Source: Perilla frutescens
Lineage: Eukaryota; Streptophyta; Magnoliopsida; Lamiales; Lamiaceae
Assembly: GCA_026008535.1 (NCBI GenBank)
Contig: BRKX01000010.1
Location: 1,253,001-1,317,000, forward strand
Direction of reading: 5' to 3'
DNA: 64,000 bases
Shown: one piece after another, positions 24,483 through 35,969 of the stretch
How positions within the stretch are numbered: the first letter of the stretch is position 1
Layout: each line of letters begins with the position of its first letter
The notes under the pieces: model-generated
The model's database searches: none
What the model saw: the letters and a program-made list of their open reading frames with translations, nothing else
Told to the model about the DNA's origin: nothing
Position numbers and translations under genes: made by a program

Positions 24483-24796
24483 CTACCTCCGTTTCATAAT
24501 GTTTGTTGTTTAAGGTTTTTTTTTTAGTTTCAAAATGTTTGTTGTTTTATATAATTTGACATTCTCTCTCCCAATTTTAACCCTCTCAAATCCTACAAAA
24601 TTTTTTGATTCTAACTTACCTATAATATATGAAGAGAGAAAAATATATGGAGAGAGAAAATATTATTATTTTTTAGGAAAATATAGATGAATTAGATTTT
24701 ATGGCATATATAAGGGATGAGTATATTTGTCCACAAAATTAATTCTTAATTCCAGATAAAAAAAACAAAACAACAAACATTATGAAACGGAGGTAG
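24483..24796. mobile_element. Stowaway MITE with long terminal inverted repeats
   Basis: A 314-bp element. Left end CTACCTCCGTTTCATAATG and right end CATTATGAAACGGAGGTAG are perfect inverted repeats and extend inward with TTTGTTGTTT. TA flanks both sides (24481-24482 and 24797-24798). Non-coding. Confidence 0.93.
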
Positions 24797-26076
24797 TATA
24801 ATATATAGATGGGTTACCTATAAAACAATAAATAAATATAATTACTTACATAGAGCATAGAACTTGTTGACTTAATCAAATTGAAACAAACGAAAAAAAA
24901 CATAAAAAATATGAAAGTTATTTGAGATAATAGAACTAAAAAATATTTCCTAATTAAAACTAACATTACCAATAATTACTCAAGCAACACCGACATAATA
25001 TATATATATATACACACACACCAACAAAAAAATTATGTCGGATATATATTTTTGGCGAATTCATTTGTTTTACTAAACATACGAAAATTATCTTAAAAAA
25101 TAGTTCAAATGATACGCATAGGTCAACCAACAAAATCACAATGCAAGTACAATTCAATGTTTGTTAAAAAAAAAAAAAACTCATATTGGTTAAAATCATA
25201 GGGAAATGTTTGTTAACAAAAATATGAAAGGGTAATTATATTCACAGCTCTCATTTTTTTTTCTCTATAGCCTCCATAATTTTATTATCTATAAATATTA
25301 ATTAAATAGAATTTTTTGTCCTTCACTCTATCAATTAAAATCCAAACAAATATCATAGCCACTTTTTGCCTATAGCCCCCATCAGTCAATCTTCATACAT
25401 GAAAAAAAAAAATTCAACACAAAAACATTATAGCCCCATCTTCGTAAGTGGAAAAAACAAATCATGAACGCTATCATCACGGATTTTTATCAATTAACAC
25501 GATATCGATTAATTGATCTTAAAATTTGTGTCCAACTAAGTTCTTCCCCCTCTTCATTCTTGATTCCTTAGTTCAGCCCTACTCCATTTGAAATCTGCCA
25601 TTGAATCATCAAAAATCCAGAAATAAATTTATAGAAAATAATTAATTTATTGTTTGCCTCATATTTTGTCAGATTGTTCAACTTAGGATGAGAGGATAAA
25701 CAAACTTTGTTAAAAGCATGATTTTCCAATCTCAGTACACTAAAAACTTTGCAACATTTTTTGGGACAATTCCGTCTTGAAGTTCGAATAAGATTACAAT
25801 GAATTAACAATTTTTTTAATCTTGTGTTACAAAATTTAACTCACTGGAGCAATCCCACCACAACATTCAAAGTTTAGTCAACTGGAGAAGTTGAATAGTT
25901 GAGTTGAGAATTCATGCAGTGAATGGCTCCAATATTCATGGATTTGACGATGCAAAAATATTTAATTTGTTATATGTTTGTTAGGTTTGTCAAGTGGGGG
26001 CTATACGTGTTGTTCTTGTTTTTTTTTTTTTTTTTATATAAATGGGGCTATAAAGAGAAAAACGTGGCTGTGTTTA
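24797..26076. other. Gene-free DNA between the two 126-bp arrays
   Basis: About 24938-25050 and 26028-26076 together repeat 23507-23680. The ~980 bp between them (about 25050-26027) is unique in this window and has no supported gene. A poly-T run lies at about 26020-26035. Confidence 0.5.
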
Positions 26077-27813
26077 GAATTTCTCAATATAAAACTAACA
26101 TCCTAAAAAAAAAGGAAGAAATCGTAAATTAAGGTAATTAAGATTTAATAGGATATCTATTAATCTTGAGACACCAATATGACTTTTTCAAAAATTGAAA
26201 ATAGAATTTCTCAATATAAAACTAACATCCTAAAAAAAAGGAAGAAAGCGTAAATTAATGTAATTAAGATTTATTATGATATCTATTAATCTTGAGACAC
26301 CAATATGACTTTTTCAAAAATTGAAAATAGAATTTCTCAATATAAAACTAACATCCTAAAAAAAAGGAAGAAAGCGTAAATTAATGTAATTAAGATTTAT
26401 TATGATATCTATTAATCTTGAGACACCAATATGACTTTTTCAAAAATTGAAAATAGAATTTCTCAATATAAAACTAACATCCTAAAAAAAAGGAAGAAAT
26501 CGTAAATTAAGGTAATTAAGATTTATTAGGATATCTATTAATCTTGAGACACCAATATGACTTTTTCAAAAATTGAAAATAGAATTTCTCAATATAAAAC
26601 TAACATCCTAAAAAAAAGGAAGAAATCGTGAATTAAGGTAATTAAGATTTATTAGGATATCTATTAATCTTGAGACACCAATATGACTTTTTCAAAAATT
26701 GAAAATAGAATTTCTCAATATAAAACTAACATCCTAAAAAAAAAAGGAAGAAATCGTAAATTAAGGTAATTAAGATTTATTAGGATATCTATTAATCTTG
26801 AGACACCAATATGACTTTTTCAAAAAAGTGATGCTATTCGGCCACACTATGGCCGGCCATAATTTTCTAATTATGGTATATCTTCATTATAAGGTAAGTT
26901 TTCAATTTAATTTTTAATTAGTGATTAATAATGTTTTACTATTATATCCTTCCCATTAATTTTAGAAAGATTTGACTTGTTAATTTTAAAAATTTAAATC
27001 ATCCACAAAATCTTATTAAAATATGAAAGGATTCTAGCTAATATATATTGAATCAATTGAAATCTGAAATCACCGAAAACTTCAATTGATTTGCTGTGCA
27101 TTTGTTATTCAAAATCTCATTAAAATATAAATATAATCCTAGCTAATATTGAATCATTTGTAATATGAAAGCACCAAAAATTTAATGGATTTTAATAATA
27201 TCAACTCTAAGCCCCATGTCCCAATTTTAAAATGATATCGATTTTACTAATATCAACTCTAATCAATTGCTGTCGATCCCAATCATTTTATGATAATTGA
27301 ATTGATTTTACTAATATCAACTCTAAGCAACATGTCCCAATTTGAAAATGATTCCGATTTTACTAATATCAACTCTAATCAATTGCTGTCCCAGTCATTT
27401 TACGATAATTGATTTGATTTTACTAATATTACACTCTAAGCAATATCAACTAAATTAATAATTTCAATCATATCCCAAGCAATAACATATAATTAAAAAA
27501 AAAAAGAACTATTGAACCTAGACGGAAAAAAAGATCCTACGTAGTCAAACTAGTATTTATTGTTTATTTTAAATAATATAATTGAAATAGAAAATCAATA
27601 AATTATGTAAATTATGTTGAAGGGAGTCAATTTAAACATGATTATGGGATCAAATTTTAAAATAAATAAATAAATTATTGAATATGAAATTGTTGAAGAC
27701 GAAAATATTTTTTTAACATGAATATAATCCTTAAATTAGTTTTGTGTGTAATTTAGTTTAACATTTAGCAACTTACAATAATGCGTATTAATATTATTGT
27801 AGAGTAGAATACT

Positions 27814-27849
<36 letters not shown>

Positions 27850-27863
27850 CTAATGTATAGCTT

Positions 27864-28110
27864 AGAGTTAATTTCAATTTTGATCCCATAAGATATCGGG
27901 TATTTTGATTTTAGTCATTTTTGGTCCTTTTTTAAAAAAATCGCCCAGTTTTAGTCCCATAGGTTTAAGAATATCATTTTTGGTCCCATGATTTCAAGGC
28001 AAAAAAGGGGACCAAAATCGATACTAACTCTGTTTGGGACCAAAAATGATAGTGTCGGGATTAAAATCAGAATACCCGATGTCCTATGGGACCAAAATCA
28101 ATATTTTCTC
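27864..28110. mobile_element. GGTCCC-family MITE, 9-bp target duplication
   Basis: A 247-bp foldback nested in the larger element. The left end ATTTCAATTTTGATCCCATA and the right end (read inward ATATTGATTTTGGTCCCATA) extend into about 45-bp inverted repeats with ATCGGGTATT. The 9-bp direct repeat GTATAGCTT flanks it (27855-27863 and 28111-28119). It is the same family as 35724-35969 and the fragments in block X. Confidence 0.82.
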
Positions 28111-28411
28111 GTATAGCTTTTGTGTATTCGAATTTCTTTTAAATTTTTATTTATTTGTTAAACGGGGATATTGATTTATAAATCATTAAAGAAATCAATA
28201 ACAAATATGAAAGACGAAATGAAATCCAACATAATTTATTATATTTGATGATAGATAAATAGATCGAAATATAAAACTTCAAACTAATTTTACATGAAAA
28301 TTAAATATAGAAATTGAAAGTTGGTACAAAAAAGATGGAAATTAAGAGTACCAACATAGAAAATAAAATTAGTGATAACGAGCTACACTTCACTTGAGTT
28401 TGAGTCACTGC

Positions 28412-29040
28412 TAAGCTGAAGTTTGACTCGTTTATTATCGAATGAGCTTCGATCTTTAGTTATCGAATACTTCGAGGCTCGCAATTTTATTCAAGATTAA
28501 TCGAGCCTAAATGAATTTTCTAAATTTAGATTTAAATTTAAATATTCACTAGTATGTATCGTTTAAGAATATATAATTTTATTCATAGACAATACTATAT
28601 TTATTAAAATTCAATATTTTCTTGTAATGAATTAATTTAATGAGAATTCCATGTAGTTATTAATAATTATAGTCTAAAAATATAAATTTTACCATGTCAA
28701 TAATTTTATATTTTCAAGTTAATTTACTCATCAAGCTCGCTAACCAGTTGAGTAGTGCTAGGCTGAAGTTTGACTCGTTTATTATCGAGTGAGCTTCGAT
28801 CTTTATTTATCGAATACTTCGAGGCTCATAATTTTATTCAAGATTAATCGAGCCTAAATGAATTTTCTAAATTTAGATTTACGTTTAAATATTCACTAGT
28901 ATGTATCGTTTAAGAATATATTATTTTATTCACAGACAACACTATATTTATTAAAATTCATTCTTTTTTCTTGTAATGAATTAATTTAATTAGAATTCCA
29001 CATAGTTATTAATAATTATAGTATAAAAATATAAATTTAG
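28412..29040. repeat. 347-bp tandem duplication inside the MULE-like element
   Basis: GCTGAAGTTTGACTCGTTTA occurs at 28415 and 28762. Homology continues through TTCGAGGCTC and TTCACTAGTATGTATCGTTT. The second copy is slightly shorter and more diverged at its end. Confidence 0.85.
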
Positions 29041-30317
29041 ATTTACATTTAAATATTCACTAGTATGTATTAATTAATGTACTAATTGATTTGATAATCT
29101 CTTAATTTTAATTTATGAACTATAGTCTATTAATTTTACTGATTTACAATATGATCTAATAACATATTGCCAAGGGTACGATAATGACTAACGACAATCG
29201 CCAACATGTTGTTTTATTATTATTATTATTATTATTATTAGTTACGGCATGTTCTTGATTTTCTATTTGAATTATATTATTTAAAATAAATAATATATAG
29301 AGTTGATAGTAGTAAAATCAATCCAATTATCGTAAAATGATTGGGATCGACAACAATTGATTAGAGTTGATATTAGTAAAATCGATATCATTTTAAAATT
29401 GGGACATGTGGCTTAGAGTTGATATTAGTAAAATCCATTGAATTTTCGGTGCTTTCATATTATAAATGATTCAATATTAGCTAGTATTATATTTATATTT
29501 TAATGAGATTTTGAATAACAAATGCACAGCAAATCAATTGAAGTTTTCGGTGATTTCAGATTTCAATTGATTCAATATATATTAGCTAAAATCCTTTCAT
29601 ATTTTAATAAGATTTTGTGGATGATTTAAATTTTTTAAATTAACAAGTCAAATCTTACTAAAATTAATGGGAATGATATAATAATAAAACATTATTAATC
29701 ACTAATTAAGAATTAAATTGAAAACTTACCTTATAATGAAGATATACCATAATTAGAAATTTATAACCGGCCATAGTGTGGCCAAGAAGCATTATTGTTT
29801 TCAAAAATTGAAAATAGAATTTCTCAATATAAAACTAACATCCTAAAAAAAAGGAAGAAATCGTAAATTAAGGTAATTAAGATTTATTAGGATATCTATT
29901 AATCTTGAGACACCAATATGACTTTTTCAAAAATTGAAAATAGAATTTCTCAACATAAAACTAACATCCTAAAAAAGGAAGAAATCGTGAATTAAGGTAA
30001 TTAAGATTTATTAGGATATCTATTAATCTTGAGACACCAATATGACTTTTTCAAAAATTAAAAATGAAATATATATTAAGAAAAAACTAATCCTAACCAT
30101 TCATGTATTAAGATCTTATGGTTTTCATCAATCCCTAATTTACACACAAGAATTATATTTACATTTGATATTAAATTAGAATTATATTAATTAAAATTTT
30201 AGAGTAGTTTGAACAAAAGAAACAATCGAGTATGGAATTATTCAATGAGACTCAGTGGGTGACCCAGTATTATAGGATCAATTAACCCCCAATCCAATCC
30301 GATCCTTAAGGGATAGG

Positions 30318-30344
30318 ATCTATATATATATATATATATATATA
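30318..30344. repeat. (TA)n microsatellite
   Basis: A TA dinucleotide run upstream of the kinase pseudogene. A similar run lies downstream at about 31138-31159, so the pseudogene sits between two TA microsatellites. Confidence 0.85.
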
Positions 30345-30399
30345 CTAAGATTTGATTTGAAACAAATTATCAAACTCCAATAGTAATCAACATTTCGTA

Positions 30400-31134
30400 T
30401 AATGGAGGCCATCTGAACTAGCTCGCGAGACGGCATAACTATCTACCGAGCCGAGCGTGCTGACCCCTTTTACCCGAGTCCATTCGTCACCATCATGTAC
30501 GTCGGTAGAGACGAAGACAGAGCTATTTTCGAGAATCTCAGACAGCAACATCGGCCGTATTTGACAGGCCACATCCTGATGCCATGGCAAACATTCTTCC
30601 ACAACCATTATTGCTGTGTGGCCTTCTCTTACATGGAACACGGCTCCCTCCTCTCGTGCGATTCTCTCTGTATCGGATCATCGATGATCTCACAGATCTA
30701 CCAATGCAGCGAGGTTCTCGTGCGATTCTCTCTGTATCGGATCATCGATGATCTCTCACAGATCCACCAATGCAGCGAGGTTCATGGAGGAGTCAGCGCC
30801 GCCCACGTATGCATTAGTCAGCAATGGATCAGAATCCTGCCCATGTTGGCTTATGCAGGCTCCGTGGATTCGTGTTCATCATACATGCCTGCCACTTCAG
30901 TCTGTAGATGGGCTGGTCCGTTGGGATCACGGCTTTGGAATTGGCGTATGGTGGCCTCAGACTCAAGAGTAGGGCCGAACTCGAATCGTTGGTGAAGAAG
31001 ATGCAGAGGAAAAATAAAATTTCTGGTGCTTAGCTGTCTCAAATTCAACCCGGATAAGAGGCCAACTGCCGATGATCTCCGTCGACGAAAAATATTTGCT
31101 AGGGCCAGAGCCGAATTGGATTTCCTGCTATGAA
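30400..31134 (+). pseudogene. STE20/OSR1-like pseudokinase gene, degraded
   Basis: Kinase-like segments appear in order but in different frames. Near 30495-30650: a FFHNHYCCVAFSYMEHGSL stretch (hinge region, subdomain V). Near 30750-30830: IHQCSEVHGGVSAAHV, where subdomain VIb would be, with HGG in place of HRD. Near 30925: SVGITALELAYGGL (subdomain IX), typical of STE20/OSR1 kinases. Near 31040-31130: CLKFNPDKRPTADDL (subdomain XI), a short tail and a TGA stop. A 64-66-bp tandem duplication (30653-30782, sharing GCGATTCTCTCTGTATCGGA) and several frame changes break the gene. No glycine loop or DFG is recognised. Loss of the HRD Asp may be ancestral, as in plant and animal STE20-type pseudokinases, or may be decay. 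The base composition is more GC-rich than its surroundings. Confidence 0.7.
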
Positions 31135-31159
31135 TTATATATATATATATATATATATT

Positions 31160-32734
31160 TATATGATAACTATTAAATTAATTCTAGGTTTATTACTTTC
31201 TAGTTTCTTCATCATTCTTAATTCCTTTTATTCTATAGATTGTGTTTTAATTTTAATTGAATTTTACATGGGTAAAATGGTAAAGAAAATACACCCCATA
31301 ATATAACGTTCTTGATATTTAGGAGTAATCATGACAAAGAATTCTAATGGGTATGACAAATTATTCAATACGATTAGATGATTCTTTTCCTTCTTCTATG
31401 CAAACCTAGAGAGGATGAAGAGATCGAGTCGATTTTACGTCCTCCGAACAAAAAAAAAAAAAAAAACAGCCGCATCTTCCATTTGATTTCGCCGGAATTT
31501 GACTTGGTTCTCCGGTGTCATTGTGTGGGTCGAAGAAAGTGTGAAGGCGACAATTCAGTAGCAGAAGGTGGGCAAAGGTGTATCAAGAAGGATTCTTGGT
31601 ATTATGCATGCGCTTCGTTTTGTTTTTGTTTTTGTTTTTTTTTTTTACGTATTCGATTTGTTTTATTTGACTGGAACTACAAAGTTGCTGCTCGTTTGTT
31701 AATGATTTTAGCAAATTTGTGTTTTAGATTTGTATTTAAACCACAACCTATAGGAAAAAAAAGGAAGAATATCATATAAATAAAATTTTGGTTGCTTTTT
31801 TGTTTCTGTTTCCATGCATGATGACATTTTTTATTTGTATATTTCCTTGATTTTCTATTTTTTATTTTTAGCTATGAAACTTGTGTTTAAAGTTAGCATG
31901 CAATTTTAATGATGTCATTAGCATTTCTAATATTAACTGTTAGCAAATCATTTTTAACATGTTATAGAATATTATTAAGAGGGGTGATAGCAACTTTGTT
32001 TTATTGTGTTCTATTTTGAATGGGGTAGCAAAATTTAATGAGGTAGTTAGAAAAATACTCCCATTTGTTAGCAAGGTCATTTAATTATATGAAATTCATA
32101 AAAGTGTGCTTAATTTTTATTTTTTTTTACCAAAATTTGTGTTTTAGATTAGATATTAAAACACAAACTGCCCAATTTTTTTTTTTTGCTGAAAATCATA
32201 TCAATAAAGGTTATCAAATTTTATGAAAATTTATGTAATAGCACTATATATGGGGATGGTTAGCATGCAAATAGGTCCCTAGTGTACAAATTCGGGACAA
32301 ATCTCAACCATCTATCGATATAATCCAATGGATTGAAATTGATTTGATTAGTTGAGGCATAGTTGTAAATCAACCCATTCAAATAATCATGCTTTTCTTC
32401 CAAGGGCAAAATATACACTTTAATTTTCCTTAAATTAAACTTGTAGTTACGGCGGTAATATATTTGGGAGTCAAATCGGCCCTAAAAAAATCACAAAAAT
32501 CCTATGAAGTCCTTTATGATTGCAGTAACAAGTACTATGAACACAACTATTAAATCAAATTGTACCAGATTCGTCGAGTATTATCAGAGTTGGGGCACCG
32601 GTCATGGCATTAAATTAAATAACATCCAATTGACACTCTTCGCTGCTAATTAGTATCCATGTTCGATTTTGGTATATTGAAATTAGAATTTATTAATTAG
32701 AGTTTAATTTGAATTTTTAATGTAGATATACTAA
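31160..32734. other. Gene-free DNA
   Basis: There is a moderately GC-rich patch at about 31380-31620 (ATTTCGCCGGAATTTGACTT and neighbours) that could be an old 5' untranslated region or first exon. The 133-codon frame across it depends on poly-A and poly-T runs and has no recognisable domain. The rest is AT-rich and unclassified. Confidence 0.4.
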
Positions 32735-33310
32735 TTTTCTGTAATGAGGGAGTAGGTTTCGCTTTCCTGGCGGAGCTTCTGGCCGTGATCTTTGCTTTGG
32801 AACAGGCGCAACATCTATCTCTTGACTTTATTTGGCTTGAGGCGGATTCCGGCTATGTTGTCTCTTTGCTTTCTAATCGCAGTTTGCAGGTCCATTGGAT
32901 GCTGAAGGCTCGGTGGAGAAGAGTGCTGGATTATATAAATAGTGTAAAGTTTTGTGTTTCTCGTATTTACCGTCAGGGTAATCGAGTGGCTGATATGTCA
33001 GCTTCCTCAGTTGTTCCTCCCGGTGTTTGGTTTTCTGAGATTCCTTGTATTTTACCTTTTGTTCGACAGGATTTTTGTTGTTCGGACTATTTTCGGTTTT
33101 GTTAGAGGGGTACTCTTTTTTCCATTATGGTTTTTCCCACGCTGGGTTTTCCATATGGATTTTGATAAGACCCCAGTCCCCTGAAACTTCAGTCTGTGAT
33201 TTTCGGGATTTTTAGGTCAGGATTCTCTTTTCCTTTTTATATATACAACTCATTCAGAGAGGATTGATATTTGTAATGCTATTTATTGTTATTGTGAATT
33301 TAATAATGTT
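32735..33310 (+). mobile_element. LINE (L1-type) 3' fragment with RNase H-like domain
   Basis: An open frame ending at 33105 matches the C-terminal RNase H-like domain common to plant L1 reverse transcriptase proteins: AELLAVIFALEQAQHL, WLEADSGYVVSLL, a VSRIYRQGNRVAD motif, then a short tail ending in a DYFRFC-type terminus. The carboxylates expected of this fold are visible (Glu in AELLA, Asp in EADS, Asp in RVAD). Reverse transcriptase and endonuclease are missing, consistent with 5' truncation during target-primed integration. About 200 bp of probable 3' untranslated region follows. A clear poly-A tail is not seen. Confidence 0.72.
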
Positions 33311-33756
33311 AAAATTTATGAGGGCGTATACTGATGCACTTTTGTCAATTATAGTAAATACAAATTTTGCTAGAAAATTTGTTTTTCGGTGCTCATTCCG
33401 TATGCCATGATGTTTTAATTCATATTCGATAATGCTAGATTAGTGTTGTTATGGAGATGCTAATGCTAATATTTATTATGTTTTAACTATTGCAAAAAAA
33501 TATATATTGTTATACTATTTTTGTGCTACTGGATGTTTTTTATACTATTTGTTAATGTTTTTTATTTGATTAGTATATGTGTAGGCCATTTGACATCAAC
33601 ATAAATCGTCATGTTATTTTTCGACTTCGTGATGCTTATTTTATTATTTTATAACATTTTAATGCAAAATTAGTGTCTTACTAGATTATATGATGGTGAT
33701 TTTTTTGTTATCCAAGATGCCTGTGATTTAATTAGTAATCTAATATTTTGTACGAG
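33311..33756. other. Gene-free AT-rich DNA
   Basis: No supported feature. Confidence 0.4.
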
Positions 33757-33940
33757 AAAATTTCACTTTCGGTCCCATAGGACACGCTATTCTCTTCTTT
33801 TGGTCCCATTGATGTCGATTTTGGTCCCAAAAATTTCGAACTATCAGTTTTTCCCACTCCGTTACGTTGTCCGTCAAGTTTGATGTCAATTTTGGTCCCA
33901 TTTTACTATTAGTTTTGGTCCCAAATGAAAATTTTTAAAA
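33757..33940. mobile_element. GGTCCC-family element, one-ended fragment
   Basis: It begins GAGAAAATTTCACTTTCGGT and contains repeated TTTTGGTCCCA blocks, matching about 21540-21705 (block X copy B) and 54717-54880 (copy C, inverted). No second terminus is seen. Confidence 0.6.
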
Positions 33941-34216
33941 ATATCTTCAATAATTTTTTCAGATTTTTTACGAAAGAAAAAATTCATTCTTGTGGAGTAA
34001 AAATCAAGGGAAATTTTTTATTTAGTTTAATTTTACAATATTGTTTATGGCGTTCACCACATCTAATTAGAGTTTATAATTATTTTTAACGTTTAATTTT
34101 TAATTTTTAATTTTCAATTAATAATTCATAATTATGGTTGATTATTTCATAATTAAATTTTTGTGAAGTAAAAAATCAAGGGAAATTAAACTTTCATACC
34201 TACTTTTTTGGACTTT

Positions 34217-35594
34217 CACTACAAAAATTTGTGTTTTAAAATCGTAAAGTAAAATAAATAAAAATATTTAAAAAAAATTATATTCATAATTAATTAGTAA
34301 TTGAAAAATAAAAAATATATAATATTAAAAAATAGTATATAATACTAAAAAAATTAAAAATAAAATAAATATTAAAATGTAAAATAAATAAAAAAATTAA
34401 TAATATTAAAAAATATTAATTTCAAATTCGTAATTAATTAGTAGTAATTAAAAATTTAATAACATTAAAAAATTTAAAAATTATAAATTAAAATAAAAAA
34501 ATATTAAAAAAATTATATTCATAATTAATTAATAATTGAAAATTATATAATATTAAAAAAAATTATATATTATTAAAAAATTTAAAAATAAAATAAATAA
34601 ATATTAAAAAGATTAATTTCAAATTCGTAATTATATAGTAATTAAAAAATTAATAACATTAAAAAAATATAAAAATTATAAAGAAAAATAAATTAAAATA
34701 TTAAAAACAATTATATTCATAATTAATTAGTAATTAAAAAATAAAATATATAATATTAAAAATGGTATATAATATTAAAAATTAAAGAATAAAAAAATAA
34801 TTTTAAAATGGATAAAAAAATTGATAATATTTCAAAGATTAATTTCAAATTTGTTATTAATTACCAATTAATAATTTTGAAATAATTTAAAAATGATAAA
34901 GTAAAATAAATAAAAAATATTTAAAAAATTTATATTCATAATTAATTAGTAATTGAAAACAATAAAATAATAAAAAATAGTGTATAATATTAAAAATTGA
35001 TAAAATAAGATAAATTTTAAAATGGAAAATAAATAAAAATTTAATAATATAAAAAGATTAATTTCAAATTTGTAATTAAGTAGAAATTGAAAAAAATAAA
35101 AATTTAAAATATTAAAAAATAATATAATTATTGAAAAAATTACAATAATCAAATAAATCTGAAAAATTAAAATAAAATAAAAATTTGATTTCAAATTCAT
35201 AATTAAGCATTAATTGAAAAATAAAAAATATTAGAAAAAATTAAAAAAAATAGAAAAATTTCAAAAATCAAAATTAATTTAGATACGGGATAATTCCGCA
35301 GCTAATCCGTCGCTAAGATTTAAAAAAGTAAAGAAATAAAAAATTAAAAAAATAATGTTTAACAACACATACATTTTCCCATCTCTAGTATAATGACGGA
35401 AAAATCTGTCGTTATTCCGTCGTTAACATAAAAAAAGTAAATTTAAAAATTAAAATACGACATGTGTCCGTTGTTAATTAGTTAGAGACAAAAAAAATCC
35501 TTTATTAAATATCTCAATCTTAATCCATCGTTAATGTGTCGGTATTTTAACAACATAACATAATCTGTCGTTAAATCGCGTTTTTATTGTAGTG
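34217..35594. mobile_element. Non-autonomous CACTA (En/Spm) element
   Basis: The left end CACTACAAAAATTTG and right end ...TTTTTATTGTAGTG form the CACTACAA inverted termini diagnostic of CACTA elements. TTT on both sides is compatible with a 3-bp target duplication, though T-runs make that weak. The right subterminal region repeats CCGTCGTTA / CCGTCGCTAA motifs. The interior (about 34240-35260) is a degenerate AT-rich array with a ~200-240-bp period (TATTCATAATTAATTAG near 34281, 34513, 34710 and 34933). No transposase. Total 1378 bp. Confidence 0.8.
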
Positions 35595-35723
35595 TTTTTT
35601 TTAAATAACCCAATTTTTTTAAAAAAATTAACAAAAAGTATCCATTTTTATAAATCTAACATTTGATCAATATTTCAGTTCAAAAATCGTTCATAGGTGA
35701 TTGCATTTTAATATTTTTATTTC

Positions 35724-35969
35724 AGAGAAAATTTCAATTTTGGTCCCATAGTATCTATTTTGATCCCAAAAGTGGCACATGTGACTCACGTGTGAAGCCC
35801 TCCGCCCCTTCACTTAACTTCCGTTAAATATCGAGGGATTGAAATTGATACTGTCAAACCTATGGGATTAAAAGTGAGCGATTTTTTTGAAAAATGATTA
35901 AAATCAACATTGATGGGACCAAAATGGGAGAATAGCATGTCCTATGGGACCAAAAGTGAAATTTTCTCT
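35724..35969. mobile_element. GGTCCC-family MITE
   Basis: A 246-bp foldback. The left end AGAGAAAATTTCAATTTTGG and right end (read inward AGAGAAAATTTCACTTTTGG) are inverted repeats extending through TCCCATAG. The right half is near-identical to the MITE inside block X copy C (about 54890-55068). No convincing target duplication is visible here. Confidence 0.75.

Larger units (their letters stand above)
26826..29797. mobile_element. Non-autonomous MULE-like element with very long inverted ends
   Basis: A 2972-bp insertion in the 126-bp array. The perfect 9-bp target duplication TTTTCAAAA lies at 26817-26825 and 29798-29806. The terminal inverted repeats are about 450-480 bp (left about 26826-27300, right about 29320-29797) and share GGCCACACTATGGCCGG, ATTATGGTATATCTTCATTA and CAATTGATTTGCTGTGCATT with scattered differences. 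Inside are a nested MITE (27864-28110), a 347-bp tandem duplication and a (TTA)n run (about 29209-29240). No transposase or other supported frame is present, so it would need an enzyme supplied in trans. Confidence 0.88.
26077..30065 (+). repeat. 126-bp tandem repeat, block 2 (eight units, split by a MULE)
   Basis: GAATTTCTC unit starts at 26077, 26204, 26330, 26456, 26582 and 26708, then after the insertion at 29817 and 29943. The period is 126-127. Adjacent units share private variants: 26204 and 26330 both have GAAAGCGTAAATTAATG and TATTATGAT, and the second half of 26582 and 29943 both have ATCGTGAATTAAGG. This fits local unequal exchange. The array is interrupted at 26826-29797. Confidence 0.93.

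Noticed and set aside
26077..30065. CRISPR-like array
   Set aside because: Direct repeats are contiguous 126-bp units without spacers, in a plant nuclear context; it is a tandem repeat.
31378..31779. 133-codon open frame
   Set aside because: It runs through poly-A (poly-Lys) and poly-T (Cys/Phe-rich) stretches and shows no recognisable domain; it looks like chance.
34946..35200. 84-codon open frame on the minus strand
   Set aside because: Pure AT-rich tandem repeat translated as Phe/Leu/Ile/Tyr/Asn; an artefact of base composition within a CACTA element.
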